Assembly (NCBI GenBank): GCA_902556205.1
Contig: CACDVH010000007.1
Coordinates: 19,106-83,105 of the forward strand
DNA from: an uncultured Gammaproteobacteria bacterium
GTDB taxonomy: Bacteria > Pseudomonadota > Gammaproteobacteria > PS1 > Pseudothioglobaceae
Length of the DNA: 64,000 nt
Direction of reading: 5' to 3'
The translations under genes and the position numbers were made by a program. Of this stretch, positions 37,258 to 45,582 are shown piece by piece. The number at the start of each line of letters is the position of its first letter. Position 1 is the stretch's first letter. The notes under the pieces are model-generated. The model worked only from the letters and a program-made list of their open reading frames with translations, ran no database searches and was not told the DNA's origin.

Positions 37258-37671
37258 TTAAGAAGTAAAAACCTCTTCAGGGTTTCGATAGGCTTTAAAT
37301 TCTAGAGCATTCCCTGAATAATCCTCAAAAAACATCGTAGCCTGCTCTCCAGGACGCCCTTCATATCTGACACAAGGATCAATAATAAATGTCATACCTT
37401 TAGATTGAAGTTTTGCCGCCAAGTCATAAAAAACTCCCCACTCTATCACGCATCCATAGTGAGGCATAGGAACTGAGATGTCATCCACTTTAGAGTTTGT
37501 CTTACTTCTTTGGACGACTTCTCCAACGTGAAGTGAAAGCTGATGCCCAAAAAAGTTAAAGTCAACCCAAGTTTCCGAACTTCTTCCCTCTCGACACCCT
37601 AACAACTCTCCATAGAACTGTCTTGTTGAATCTAAATCTTTGACTGTGAAAGCTAAATGAAAAATTTGCAT
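37258..37671 (-). CDS. VOC/glyoxalase-fold protein
   Basis: 137 residues in a single vicinal-oxygen-chelate module: 'FHLAFTVKDLDSTRQFYGELLGC' at the start, a metal-site His in 'GHQLSLHV', and 'FFEDYSGNALEFKAY' with its Glu at the end. These proteins include dioxygenases, isomerases and resistance proteins; the specific reaction cannot be assigned. It lies between two LysE exporters with gaps of 16 and 12 nt. Confidence 0.85.
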   Translation of the reverse strand: MQIFHLAFTVKDLDSTRQFYGELLGCREGRSSETWVDFNFFGHQLSLHVGEVVQRSKTNSKVDDISVPMPHYGCVIEWGVFYDLAAKLQSKGMTFIIDPCVRYEGRPGEQATMFFEDYSGNALEFKAYRNPEEVFTS

Positions 37672-37683
37672 AAATACAGAGTG

Positions 37684-38304
37684 TTAAGTGGTACCCATAA
37701 TCAATCCAACAACAATTAAAGTTGAACCTGTTAATCTATTTTGCCATAATATTTTTTTTGGATCAGCCAGTAAAGTCTTTGATATTTCAGCAAGGGTTAC
37801 ATACCCAGCCATAACGAGCAGGTCAATAACAATTAGTGTTGCAGTAAAGATAATGCAAGTTGATAGTTTGAGAGCGGTCAAATCAATGAATAGCGGGATT
37901 AGTGCAAGAAAAAATACTGTTCCCTTTATATTTGTTAAATTAACAAAAAAACCTTGCAGGAGTGCTTTTAGAGGTCTAAAGGAAAGGCTCTGATGATCCT
38001 CATTTGTATCTATCTGTTCAATTTTTTTAAGCCACTGCAAAATTCCTAATACTATTAAATACATCATGCCCAGTATTTTTATGACTATAAATACGGAGGG
38101 AAATTGGTTGATTAAAACCCCCAAACCAAACAGTAAAAATAGTATTTGACTGACCAAGCCTAATTGCAAACCAGCCACAGAGAACATCGCCCTTTTGAAT
38201 CCATACTGTGTTCCTTGGCTTATTGAAAATATTGCTCCAGGGCCTGGAGAAATGCTTATAAATAGAGCTGATGCCAATAACCCAAGCCAGACAGTAAGTT
38301 CCAT
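37684..38304 (-). CDS. LysE-family exporter
   Basis: 206 residues, about six hydrophobic segments, opening 'ISISPGPGAIFSISQGTQYG' and 'FVNLTNIKGTVFFLALIPLFI', diverged from the other LysE-type protein in this cluster. It probably exports an amino acid or related compound. Confidence 0.88.
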   Translation of the reverse strand: MELTVWLGLLASALFISISPGPGAIFSISQGTQYGFKRAMFSVAGLQLGLVSQILFLLFGLGVLINQFPSVFIVIKILGMMYLIVLGILQWLKKIEQIDTNEDHQSLSFRPLKALLQGFFVNLTNIKGTVFFLALIPLFIDLTALKLSTCIIFTATLIVIDLLVMAGYVTLAEISKTLLADPKKILWQNRLTGSTLIVVGLIMGTT

Positions 38305-38323
38305 AATTTTTTATCTTAAAAAA

Positions 38324-38629
38324 TCAAATATTTTCTGCATGACAACTCCAGCAAAAATCAAACGATTGATCGTTCTCCTCTTGGCAGTTTTTACACTCCC
38401 AGCCCTCTAAATTGCTCTCGAGAGAGATAGAATCGATAATTTTTTTCGCTTTGTCATAGTCATTATCCTTCAGCAGCCAAACTTCGGGCCATGTATCAAA
38501 AGGGGCCAAACCACCTGATGCGCTGGATGCAAATTCGTTGTTCAGTGTAACGTCTATATCATAGCTCATGAGGACATTTTTAATATTGAGAACCATGATT
38601 CGATTTTCATTAGTATAGATAAGCCTCAT
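38324..38629 (-). CDS. DUF2007 protein with C-terminal zinc ribbon
   Basis: 101 residues. The N-terminal two thirds match the DUF2007 'putative signal transducing' fold (MRLIYTNENRIMVLNIKNVL...PEVWLLKDNDYDKAKKII). The tail carries two CxxC pairs (WECKNCQEEN...FDFCWSCHAEN) that should bind zinc. It lies 16 nt downstream of mgtE on the same strand. Function is unknown. Confidence 0.82.
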   Translation of the reverse strand: MRLIYTNENRIMVLNIKNVLMSYDIDVTLNNEFASSASGGLAPFDTWPEVWLLKDNDYDKAKKIIDSISLESNLEGWECKNCQEENDQSFDFCWSCHAENI

Positions 38630-38645
38630 TATTTAATAAATCTTT

Positions 38646-40001
38646 CTAAATAAACAGTGAAGCTAAACCTAAAAACGCCACAAAACCAATGACATCGGTA
38701 ATCGTCGTGAGAATTACTCCTCCAGCTAGTGCAGGGTCAATCCTTAGTTTTGAGAGAAGAAGTGGAAGAAACGCACCCGAGAAAGCGGCAACAACTAGAT
38801 TAGTAATAATCGCAAGAGCGATTATAAGACTTAACAGCATATCAGAGAACCAGTAATAGGTAATCAGGCCAATCACTATAGACCAGATAATCCCATTCAG
38901 TCCGCTCACAGCGACCTCTTTATTGATTAAAGCCTTTATGTTTGCAGTGGTTACCCTTCCCGTTGCAATACCTCGAGTAACTATGATGAGGGTTTGCGTT
39001 CCCGCAATACCCCCCATACTGGCAACAACGGGCATGAGAATAGCGAGTGCTATTTTCTGTTGCAGCGTGGCCTCAAAAAGACCAATAAAATAGACCGCAA
39101 TGAAAGCCGTTATCAGGTTAACACCAAGCCAAATACTTCTTTTTTTTGAGCTCTGAATGATGGGCGCAAAGACGTCCTCATCCTCATCTAAACCGACCAT
39201 TGACATCACAGAGTGTTCTGCCTGGTCTCTGATTACATCGACCACATCATCAATAGTAATTCTTCCAACGAGCTGGTTATTCTCATCTATAACTGGGGCA
39301 GAAATTAAATTTCTTTGTTCAAACAAGAGTGCAACCTCTGATTCATCCGTGTCAGCTCTGACTGGCTTTGAAAAGTCATTACTAATGAATTGTTCAACCA
39401 TTTGTCCCGGATCCTCAGTCAGCAGCGAGGTTATAAGGAGTGAGCCTAAGTAATTAAAATCCCTATCAACTATAAAAACTTGATCGGTGTCGACTGGCAT
39501 CTCCTTTAAGAGCCTTAAATACCTAATAACAGCCCTAATTGAGACATCTGGCCTGACTGTAATAAAGTCTGTATTCATCAGTCCTCCAGCTGAATTCTCT
39601 GGATAACTCAGGACTGTATTGAGGCGTTCTCGATGCTTGAAATCGAGCGTTAACAAAAGACTATGAACTGCAGACTCAGGCATATTTGGCACAATATCTG
39701 CCAAATCATCCGTATCTAATTTTTCTGTCGCTTTGACTAGGGAGTCAACGCTCATTTCAGCTATCAGTTGAGACTGAACATCTTCGCTAACCTCCTTTAA
39801 AATCTCTCCTTGAATAGAAATTTCAATGCCTGGCCAGAGAATCGATCGATCTTTTGGCTGAATAGCCTCAAAGAGGAGTGCTATCTCTCCTGGATGAAGT
39901 TCTTTAATTTGATGTTTGGCCTCATCATGGTCTGATGCTTCTAGCGCTGTCATTAAATTTTGAAGACTTACTTCGAAACTAGTAAGCTCTATCTCAGCCA
40001 T
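38646..40001 (-). CDS. mgtE: Magnesium transporter MgtE
   Basis: 451 residues with the complete family order: an acidic N-domain with superhelical repeats (about 15-130), paired CBS domains (about 135-255), the linking helix, and five membrane helices (about 285-450) with 'PVVASMGGIAGTQTL' in the pore region. It is a Mg2+ channel gated by cytosolic Mg2+ through the N and CBS domains. It is separated from hpf by 78 nt. Confidence 0.95.
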   Translation of the reverse strand: MAEIELTSFEVSLQNLMTALEASDHDEAKHQIKELHPGEIALLFEAIQPKDRSILWPGIEISIQGEILKEVSEDVQSQLIAEMSVDSLVKATEKLDTDDLADIVPNMPESAVHSLLLTLDFKHRERLNTVLSYPENSAGGLMNTDFITVRPDVSIRAVIRYLRLLKEMPVDTDQVFIVDRDFNYLGSLLITSLLTEDPGQMVEQFISNDFSKPVRADTDESEVALLFEQRNLISAPVIDENNQLVGRITIDDVVDVIRDQAEHSVMSMVGLDEDEDVFAPIIQSSKKRSIWLGVNLITAFIAVYFIGLFEATLQQKIALAILMPVVASMGGIAGTQTLIIVTRGIATGRVTTANIKALINKEVAVSGLNGIIWSIVIGLITYYWFSDMLLSLIIALAIITNLVVAAFSGAFLPLLLSKLRIDPALAGGVILTTITDVIGFVAFLGLASLFI

Positions 40002-40079
40002 AATTTATATCCGTTTTTGAACTGCATAACAAGTCAAACTCGTTATGCAGCTATTACAACGTATTATAATTTATATGGG

Positions 40080-40373
40080 CTAACCTCTGTGGTTATGTAG
40101 TTTTTCTTTGTGTTTTATGATTTGACTATCTAATTTATTTATTAACTGATCAATTGAAACATACATGTCGTTACTTTGGGCTTTAGCAAATAAATCAGCG
40201 CCTCTGACGTGGATTGTTGCTTCAGCAGTTTGAACGTCTTTTTGGACTTCTAAAATCATATTAACGTTCATGACATTGTCAAAATGATGTTTAATTTTTG
40301 AGAGCTTATCGCTTGTATGTTGCCTGATGGCGGATGTAATATCGAGATGGTGACCAGAAAGGTTTAATTGCAT
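40080..40373 (-). CDS. hpf: Ribosome hibernation promoting factor, short form
   Basis: 97 residues forming one HPF/YfiA domain: 'LSGHHLDITSAIRQHTSDKLSKI', 'EATIHVRGADLFAKAQSNDMYVSIDQLINKLDSQIIKHKEK'. It inactivates ribosomes in stationary phase. rpoN and the PTS genes that often accompany it are absent here. Confidence 0.93.
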   Translation of the reverse strand: MQLNLSGHHLDITSAIRQHTSDKLSKIKHHFDNVMNVNMILEVQKDVQTAEATIHVRGADLFAKAQSNDMYVSIDQLINKLDSQIIKHKEKLHNHRG

Positions 40374-40506
40374 TTTTACTCCTTAGATTAATGAAATAAA
40401 ATTGTTTTTCTTGCATTTCTATTGTGTCACAAAATGTGATTAAAATTTAACTTTTTTATCTTTTAATAAGCTTAAATTACAGAAAGAATAAATATCGGAA
40501 TTAGGT

Positions 40507-40512
40507 TATAAT
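40507..40512 (+). promoter_or_regulatory. -10 box upstream of the argD leader
   Basis: A consensus TATAAT, with no convincing -35 box. A start site near 40519 would place it about 31 nt before the leader peptide ATG. Confidence 0.45.
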
Positions 40513-40549
40513 ATTCCTTTTGTGATTTTACAGTTGTACTTTAAGAGAT

Positions 40550-40633
40550 ATGATTTTTAAAACGAATAGACAATTGAATACCCGAAGATTTTGTCTTCAA
40601 TCCAATCTCCCACTGGCGGCTTTCTTGTCTTAA
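40550..40633 (+). CDS. Putative Arg-codon leader peptide
   Basis: 27 codons, starting at ATG 5 nt after an AAGAG-like site and ending at TAA (40631-40633) inside the 3' arm of a long stem. Arg codons are AGA at codon 7 and the tandem CGA-AGA at codons 12-13. The next genes are arginine biosynthetic, and the spacing to the terminator suits classical attenuation. It could be coincidental, since only three of 27 codons are Arg. Confidence 0.45.
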   Translation: MIFKTNRQLNTRRFCLQSNLPLAAFLS

Positions 40634-40655
40634 GTACAACAATATACCTAATTTC

Positions 40656-40681
40656 AAAAGCCCCAAATTGGGGCTTTTTTT
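40656..40681 (+). terminator. Terminator before argD
   Basis: AAAAGCCCC and GGGGCTTTT form a perfect stem around AAATT, followed by further T residues, 25 nt before the argD ATG. Its place upstream of a gene rather than after one suggests attenuation. Confidence 0.9.
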
Positions 40682-40705
40682 ATTTAACTAACTTAATTAT
40701 TTTAT

Positions 40706-41869
40706 ATGTCTAATTTAATGTCTAACTACTCTCCACTTGATGTGACCTTTGTCAAGGGAGAAGGTTGCTGGCTCACTGATTCAAAGGGTGATGAATATCT
40801 TGATGCTCTTTCAGGCATTGGAGTTGTTAATCTTGGGCATTGCCACCCAACGGTTACAAAAAATCTAGTTGATCAATCTCAAAAGCTACTTCATACTTCA
40901 AATGTTTACCGGATAGATAATCAAGAAAAGTTAGCAAAAAAATTATGTGGTTTTGCCAAAATGGATAAGGTTTTTTTCTCTAACTCCGGAGCTGAAGCTA
41001 ATGAGGCTGCGATTAAAATTGCAAGGCTTTATGCTCGAAGTAAAGATATTGAAAACCCAATAATCTTAACTGCAAGTCAGAGCTTTCATGGAAGGACTAT
41101 GGCAACCTTATCGGCAACAGGACAAGCAAAGGTTCAGGCTGGATTCTCACCTCTGATGAGTGAGTTCATGCATGTCAACTATGATGATACGGATGCCATT
41201 CAAAAATTTAATGGTAACAGTGATATTGTGGCTGTAATGATTGAACCTATTCAGGGAGAGGCTGGCATCATTATCCCAAAAAATGACTACCTAAATCAGG
41301 TACAAGATATTTGTAGAAAGAATGGATGGCTACTCATACTGGATGGGGTTCAGTCCTGTATGGGAAGAACAGGCAAGCTTTTTGCACATGAGCATAACGA
41401 AATCACTCCAGACATACTTTGCTTAGCAAAAGGACTCGGTAATGGTGTACCGATAGGAGCCTGCCTAGCAAAAGGCATTGCCTCAGAAATGCTCACGCCC
41501 GGCACTCATGGCTCAACCTTTGGTGGAAACCCTTTGGTCACAGCAGCTGCACTAGGCGTCCTAGATGTATTTCAAAATACAAAAGTACTCGATAATGTCA
41601 ATCAAATGAGTGATTATTTTAGGTCTGAATTTGATAAAAAATTTAGCAACAATGACTCTATCAAAGAATTAAGAATAAAAGGATTAATGATTGGAATTGG
41701 ACTTGATAGCGATAAGGTTGATTGCACTCAGCTAGTCAAAAAAGCTTTAAATGATAAACTCCTTATCAACGTGACTGGAAGCTCAATTAGAATGCTGCCA
41801 CCTTTAATTATTTCCAAAAAGGAGGTCGACACCTTAATCAGTAAACTTGAAACACTCATAGGTAATTAG
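40706..41869 (+). CDS. argD: Acetylornithine aminotransferase
   Basis: 387 residues of the class III aminotransferases: 'GIGVVNLGHCHPTV', 'FFSNSGAEANEAAIK', and the PLP lysine in 'LCLAKGLGNGVPIG'. Length and the short N-terminus fit ArgD. It makes N-acetylornithine from N-acetylglutamate semialdehyde. It starts at an ATG 25 nt after a terminator hairpin (a second ATG lies four codons later). argF follows 10 nt downstream, supporting the arginine rather than the GABA/ornithine role. Confidence 0.93.
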   Translation: MSNLMSNYSPLDVTFVKGEGCWLTDSKGDEYLDALSGIGVVNLGHCHPTVTKNLVDQSQKLLHTSNVYRIDNQEKLAKKLCGFAKMDKVFFSNSGAEANEAAIKIARLYARSKDIENPIILTASQSFHGRTMATLSATGQAKVQAGFSPLMSEFMHVNYDDTDAIQKFNGNSDIVAVMIEPIQGEAGIIIPKNDYLNQVQDICRKNGWLLILDGVQSCMGRTGKLFAHEHNEITPDILCLAKGLGNGVPIGACLAKGIASEMLTPGTHGSTFGGNPLVTAAALGVLDVFQNTKVLDNVNQMSDYFRSEFDKKFSNNDSIKELRIKGLMIGIGLDSDKVDCTQLVKKALNDKLLINVTGSSIRMLPPLIISKKEVDTLISKLETLIGN

Positions 41870-41879
41870 GGAAAAAATT

Positions 41880-42782
41880 ATGACAAAAAACTTTATTAAT
41901 TTTGACGACTTAAGCCATCAAGAATTGCAGAGCATCATCGATCGTGCTATTTCTCTGAAAAAAGAACACAAAAGTGGAAGGCATAACGACACGCTAAAAA
42001 ATAAAACATTGGCAATGATTTTTGACAAATCCTCCACTCGAACAAGAGTTTCATTTGAGGCAGGAATGACTCAGCTTGGAGGGCAATCATTATTCTTGTC
42101 TGAAAAAGATATTCAACTAGGCAGGGGTGAGCCAATTACTGATAGTGCGATTGTTATCAGCTCTATGGTGGATGCAGTGATGCTAAGGCTTTCTTCTCAT
42201 GAAGATATTGTGGAATTCTCAAAACATTCAAGTAAACCCGTTATTAATGCCCTTTCGGATGAATCACATCCATGTCAAATTCTTGCTGACTTAATGACCT
42301 ATCAGGAAGAAAAGGGCTCAATTCAGGGCAAAAAAATTGCATGGATTGGGGATGGATGTAATGTCTGTCAAACCTACATGCAGGCTGCAGAAATATTTGA
42401 TTTCGAGTTATCGATTGCAACTCCAGCTGGATATGAGCCCTCAGAAGTATTCTCACAAAAGTATAAGAAAAACATTAATTTCTTTAATAACCCTATGCAG
42501 GCCTGTCAAGAGGCAGATGTAGTTGTTACTGATGTTTGGACCAGTATGGGTCAAGAATCTGAGAAAAAACAGCGAGAAAGCTCTTTTAAAGGCTTTCAGG
42601 TCGACCAATTAATGATGAATCAGGCAAAGGCAGATGCTATCTTCATGCATTGCCTTCCTGCCTATCGAGGAATTGAGGTTAGCTCAGAGGTGATTGATGG
42701 GAGTCAGAGCGTTGTCTGGAGCGAGGCTGAGAACCGCCTTCATGCTCAAAAGTCTCTGCTTCTTTACCTGATTGAGGATTAG
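41880..42782 (+). CDS. argF: Ornithine carbamoyltransferase
   Basis: 300 residues. The carbamoyl-phosphate site STRTR ([14 protein letters not shown], about 45-58), '[11 protein letters not shown]' and the ornithine site '[10 protein letters not shown]' are all present. It converts ornithine and carbamoyl phosphate to citrulline. It lies 10 nt after argD and its 3' end overlaps the convergent queH by 4 nt. Confidence 0.95.
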   Translation: MTKNFINFDDLSHQELQSIIDRAISLKKEHKSGRHNDTLKNKTLAMIFDKSSTRTRVSFEAGMTQLGGQSLFLSEKDIQLGRGEPITDSAIVISSMVDAVMLRLSSHEDIVEFSKHSSKPVINALSDESHPCQILADLMTYQEEKGSIQGKKIAWIGDGCNVCQTYMQAAEIFDFELSIATPAGYEPSEVFSQKYKKNINFFNNPMQACQEADVVVTDVWTSMGQESEKKQRESSFKGFQVDQLMMNQAKADAIFMHCLPAYRGIEVSSEVIDGSQSVVWSEAENRLHAQKSLLLYLIED

Positions 42783-43471
42783 TCTAATTGAGATAACTTG
42801 AGTTTAGCTTCCTGATAAAACTTGACGCCTCTCTCCACCTTATCTCTTCCTTTTGAAACTCTCCAGTTGTTGGTATCTCTTAGCGAGTAAACACAACCAC
42901 AGTACTCTTGCTGATAGAAATTTTCCTTTTTTGAAATCTCTAGCATTCTTGAAGACCCACCTTGTTTTCGCCAATTGAAATCCCAATACGGAAGCTCGTG
43001 AGGTTCAGAGGATCTCGCACCAGAGTCATTAATTTGCTTCATATCTTTCCACCTTGAGATGCCAAGCGTTGATGAAATAATATCAAAATTGTTTTCTGAG
43101 GCGTATTTCGCCGTTTTCTGAAACCTCATATCAAAACAGGTCGTACATCTTGCGCCCCTCTCAGGCTCATTTTCTTGACCTTTAGTTCTAGAGAACCATT
43201 CATCCCTATCATAATCTGCATCAATAATGGGCATTCCTAATTTCTCTGCAAAACGAATATTCTCTTCTTTTCTGAGCTCGTACTCATCGAAAGGATGAAT
43301 ATTGGGATTATAGAAATATATCGTGGTATCAATATCAGAGGCGGCTAAGGCTTCCATAATTTCACCTGCACACGGCGCGCAGCACGAGTGAAGCAGAAGC
43401 TTTTTCTCACCATTTGGAGTCTCAAGCTTGGGCCTCTCATACGATTCAAGGGAGTAATCTATTTTAGACAT
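42779..43471 (-). CDS. queH: Epoxyqueuosine reductase QueH
   Basis: 230 residues from the ATG at 43469-43471 (MSKIDYS). It has '[12 protein letters not shown]' near residue 24, '[16 protein letters not shown]' in the middle and 'YCGCVYS' near the C-terminus, the Cys set that binds the iron-sulfur cluster and metal in QueH (formerly DUF208). It carries out the last step of queuosine synthesis in tRNA and replaces QueG. It overlaps the upstream UDG-like gene by 13 nt. Confidence 0.9.
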   Translation of the reverse strand: MSKIDYSLESYERPKLETPNGEKKLLLHSCCAPCAGEIMEALAASDIDTTIYFYNPNIHPFDEYELRKEENIRFAEKLGMPIIDADYDRDEWFSRTKGQENEPERGARCTTCFDMRFQKTAKYASENNFDIISSTLGISRWKDMKQINDSGARSSEPHELPYWDFNWRKQGGSSRMLEISKKENFYQQEYCGCVYSLRDTNNWRVSKGRDKVERGVKFYQEAKLKLSQLD

Positions 43472-43869
43472 AGTTTCACTTGTTTTAAAACCTCCCAAGA
43501 ATCTCTTTTGAGCTTGGGATTCTCAATTATATCTTTTGGATGATGCGTCACAAACAAAGTTTTACCCTCAAGAGAGATAGATGAATCCATAACTAATATC
43601 AAATCCGAAGCGTGTTTCTGAATCACTGTATCAACTTCAGATTTAGTGACTGACAGAAGATTACAGTCATTGAGACTAAGTCCGATTGACGCTAACATTT
43701 TGAATAACAAATCTTGACTAGCACCAGCTTGACAAAACGAACCCTGAGAATCTAGCTCAACAACCAATAACTTAAATTTTTCTTGAGCAGAACCCTCTGG
43801 GCTGACTGAAGCATACAAAAAATCAGGTATCCCTAATGCCTCAAGATATTTATCTCTCTGAGGGTTCAT
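43459..43869 (-). CDS. UDG-fold protein resembling DNA polymerase III psi subunit (HolD)
   Basis: 136 residues from the ATG at 43867-43869 ([19 protein letters not shown]). The start resembles HolD (RRDWQLQQLGI...), the middle ('[26 protein letters not shown]') resembles family 4/5 uracil-DNA glycosylases, and the end ('[34 protein letters not shown]') matches the UDG 'HPAYLLRxPxxKRxxWEDL' motif. The catalytic GEAPG loop and iron-sulfur Cys are missing. Pol III psi is known to have a UDG-like fold, so psi is the best guess. The start overlaps the leuA stop (TGATG). Confidence 0.6.
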   Translation of the reverse strand: MNPQRDKYLEALGIPDFLYASVSPEGSAQEKFKLLVVELDSQGSFCQAGASQDLLFKMLASIGLSLNDCNLLSVTKSEVDTVIQKHASDLILVMDSSISLEGKTLFVTHHPKDIIENPKLKRDSWEVLKQVKLCLK

Positions 43870-45401
43870 CAAATCTGTGGGTGCGCCCTTTCTACATTAG
43901 CCATAACTTTATTGAGTGCATGCACATAAGCTTTTGCAGATGAAGTGATGATATCAGTATCAACTCCTTGGCCGTTCACTATCTTTCCCTCATGTTCCAG
44001 CCTGACATTGACTTCACCTAAAGAATCTGTACCCTGAGTCACATTTGAGACCGAGTAAAGCTGTAGCTTTGGCTCAATATCAACCAATGACAAAATAGCA
44101 TTGAATGTGGCATCAACAGCGCCCGAGGTATTAGCTGACGCGCTATGTTCATTTCCATTAATAGAAAGCGTTACGTCTGCCGTATTGACCTTACCTGACT
44201 CAGCCGACACCTTCAAAGAAACAAGTTGAATAATTTCTGTATTCTCAGTTTGAGTCTCAGAAACAAGAGCTTGGAGGTCCTCATCAAAGATGTCATGTTT
44301 TTTATCCGCAAGAGTTTTAAATCTTGAGAAAGCATCATTTAGATCTTCATCAGACTCAAACTCAACTCCGAGCTCGCTGAGTCTAGATTTAAAGGCATTT
44401 CGACCCGAGTGCTTTCCTAGAACGAGAGAGTTGTTATTCCAGCCAACATCTTCCGCCTTCATGATTTCATAAGTCTCTCTGTGTTTTAGAACACCGTCCT
44501 GATGGATTCCAGCCTCGTGAGCAAATGCATTAGCACCAACAATCGCTTTGTTGGGTTGAACGACGAAGCCTGTTATTGAGGACACCAGTCTAGAGGCAGC
44601 TAGAATTCCTGTAGCGTCTATATTTGTATCACAACCAAAGACATCTTGCCTAGTTCTAACAGCCATTACCACCTCTTCTAGAGATGTATTTCCAGCCCTT
44701 TCACCAAGCCCATTAATCGTACACTCAATCTGCCTTGCACCATTTAAGACCGCTGACAGAGAATTAGAAACGGCTAGTCCAAGATCATTATGACAGTGCG
44801 CAGAAAAGATTGCCTTATCAGAATTTGGAATTCGCTCAATAAGCTCTTTCATTGTTTTTCCAAACTGGTGTGGAATATTGTATCCAACTGTATCTGGGAT
44901 GTTAATAGTTGTAGCCCCTGAGTTGATAGCGGCTTCAATGATACGACACAGAAAATCAATATCTGATCGACCAGCATCCTCAGGACTGAATTCAATATTA
45001 TCAGTGAATTTAGTAGCTCTTTTGACTGATCTAATGGCCTGGTCGACCACCTCATCAGGAGTCATGCCGAGCTTCATCTTCATGTGGATATCAGATGTTG
45101 CTATAAAGGTGTGAATTCGTGCAGAATTTGCAACTTTAATTGATTCTCCTGCCCTGTCAATATCTTTGTCTAGTGCCCTTGCTAAAGAACAGATTGTAGA
45201 GTCTTTGACTGCTTTTGCAACAGCCTGAACTGCCTCAAAGTCTCCTTGAGAGGCAATAGCAAATCCTGCCTCAATGACATCAACTTTCATTTTCTCTAAG
45301 CTTTTGGCAATTCGGACTTTTTCGTCCTTTGTCATAGATGCGCCTGGTGATTGCTCACCATCTCTTAGAGTTGTATCAAATATTATTAGTTTTTCGGACA
45401 T
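43869..45401 (-). CDS. leuA: 2-isopropylmalate synthase
   Basis: 510 residues. The catalytic TIM barrel (about 4-270) has '[16 protein letters not shown]' and the metal ligands in '[16 protein letters not shown]'; the C-terminal LeuA dimer domain (about 355-505) is the leucine feedback site. It condenses acetyl-CoA and 2-oxoisovalerate in leucine synthesis. It starts at an ATG with AAAGGAG upstream, and a Leu-rich leader frame lies 77 nt before it. It follows pssA after a 181-bp gap with its own -10 box. Confidence 0.96.
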   Translation of the reverse strand: MSEKLIIFDTTLRDGEQSPGASMTKDEKVRIAKSLEKMKVDVIEAGFAIASQGDFEAVQAVAKAVKDSTICSLARALDKDIDRAGESIKVANSARIHTFIATSDIHMKMKLGMTPDEVVDQAIRSVKRATKFTDNIEFSPEDAGRSDIDFLCRIIEAAINSGATTINIPDTVGYNIPHQFGKTMKELIERIPNSDKAIFSAHCHNDLGLAVSNSLSAVLNGARQIECTINGLGERAGNTSLEEVVMAVRTRQDVFGCDTNIDATGILAASRLVSSITGFVVQPNKAIVGANAFAHEAGIHQDGVLKHRETYEIMKAEDVGWNNNSLVLGKHSGRNAFKSRLSELGVEFESDEDLNDAFSRFKTLADKKHDIFDEDLQALVSETQTENTEIIQLVSLKVSAESGKVNTADVTLSINGNEHSASANTSGAVDATFNAILSLVDIEPKLQLYSVSNVTQGTDSLGEVNVRLEHEGKIVNGQGVDTDIITSSAKAYVHALNKVMANVERAHPQI

Positions 45402-45468
45402 CGCTAGCTCCTTTTATTTCTCACATTTTATCTTAAGTTTTAGGGATAGACTTTCGTCTACTATGATT

Positions 45469-45490
45469 ATTATTGCCTTACGGCAATAAT
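45469..45490 (-). promoter_or_regulatory. Hairpin overlapping the leuA leader stop
   Basis: ATTATTGCC and GGCAATAAT form a perfect 9-bp stem with a 4-nt loop that contains the stop codon of the leader frame. No U-tract follows it on the transcribed strand. Confidence 0.7.
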
Positions 45491-45552
45491 CGTAACAAAG
45501 CAAAGAGCTTGCTCAGTGAAATTAATGTCAATAAATTAAGAAACTTATTCAT
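45478..45552 (-). CDS. Leu-rich leader peptide (leuL-like)
   Basis: 24 codons between ATG (45550-45552) and TAA (45478-45480), of which ten are Leu, using CTT, TTA, TTG, CTG and CTC, with runs near the end (LLRLLP). It precedes leuA, as leader peptides do in leucine operons. The ATG lies only 8 nt after a TATAAT box, so the transcript would be nearly leaderless. Confidence 0.7.
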   Translation of the reverse strand: MNKFLNLLTLISLSKLFALLRLLP

Positions 45553-45560
45553 AGCTGCAG

Positions 45561-45566
45561 ATTATA
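45561..45566 (-). promoter_or_regulatory. -10 box of the leuA leader transcript
   Basis: Consensus TATAAT on the minus strand, 8 nt before the leader ATG. No good -35 box is seen; the position would fall in the end of pssA. Confidence 0.5.
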
Positions 45567-45582
45567 GAGGAACTTGAGCTGA

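Larger units (their letters stand above)
40519..40681 (+). promoter_or_regulatory. Candidate attenuator leader of argD-argF
   Basis: This is the largest part of the only gap over 300 bp (40374-40705). Within it a 14-nt segment (40533-40546) pairs with 40628-40640 to form 13 bp with a single bulge, a short reading frame (40550-40633) carries tandem Arg codons, and a terminator ends it. GGCGGCTTT (40615-40623) can pair with AAAGCCCC (40657-40664), the 5' arm of the terminator, giving an antiterminator of about 8 bp with one bulge. A ribosome at the leader stop would cover the 3' part of that segment, whereas one stalled at the Arg codons would leave it free. Mechanism is inferred. Confidence 0.55.
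45402..45582 (-). promoter_or_regulatory. leuA leader region with attenuator-like structure
   Basis: The gap between pssA and leuA holds a Leu-codon leader frame (45478-45552), a 9-bp hairpin over its stop (45469-45490), a GAAA-loop hairpin just after it (TAGAC/GTCTA), and AGCTCTTT (mRNA sense, 45502-45509) within the leader frame that can pair with the leuA ribosome site AAAGGAGCT (45406-45414) over 8 bp. No T-run follows the hairpins, so control of translation by ribosome stalling is more likely than classical termination. The mechanism is inferred. Confidence 0.6.

Noticed and set aside
40497..40517. GGAAT/ATTCC inverted repeat around the TATAAT of the argD leader
   Set aside because: The arms are only 5 bp in AT-rich DNA and no cognate regulator is suggested; noted only as a -10 box.
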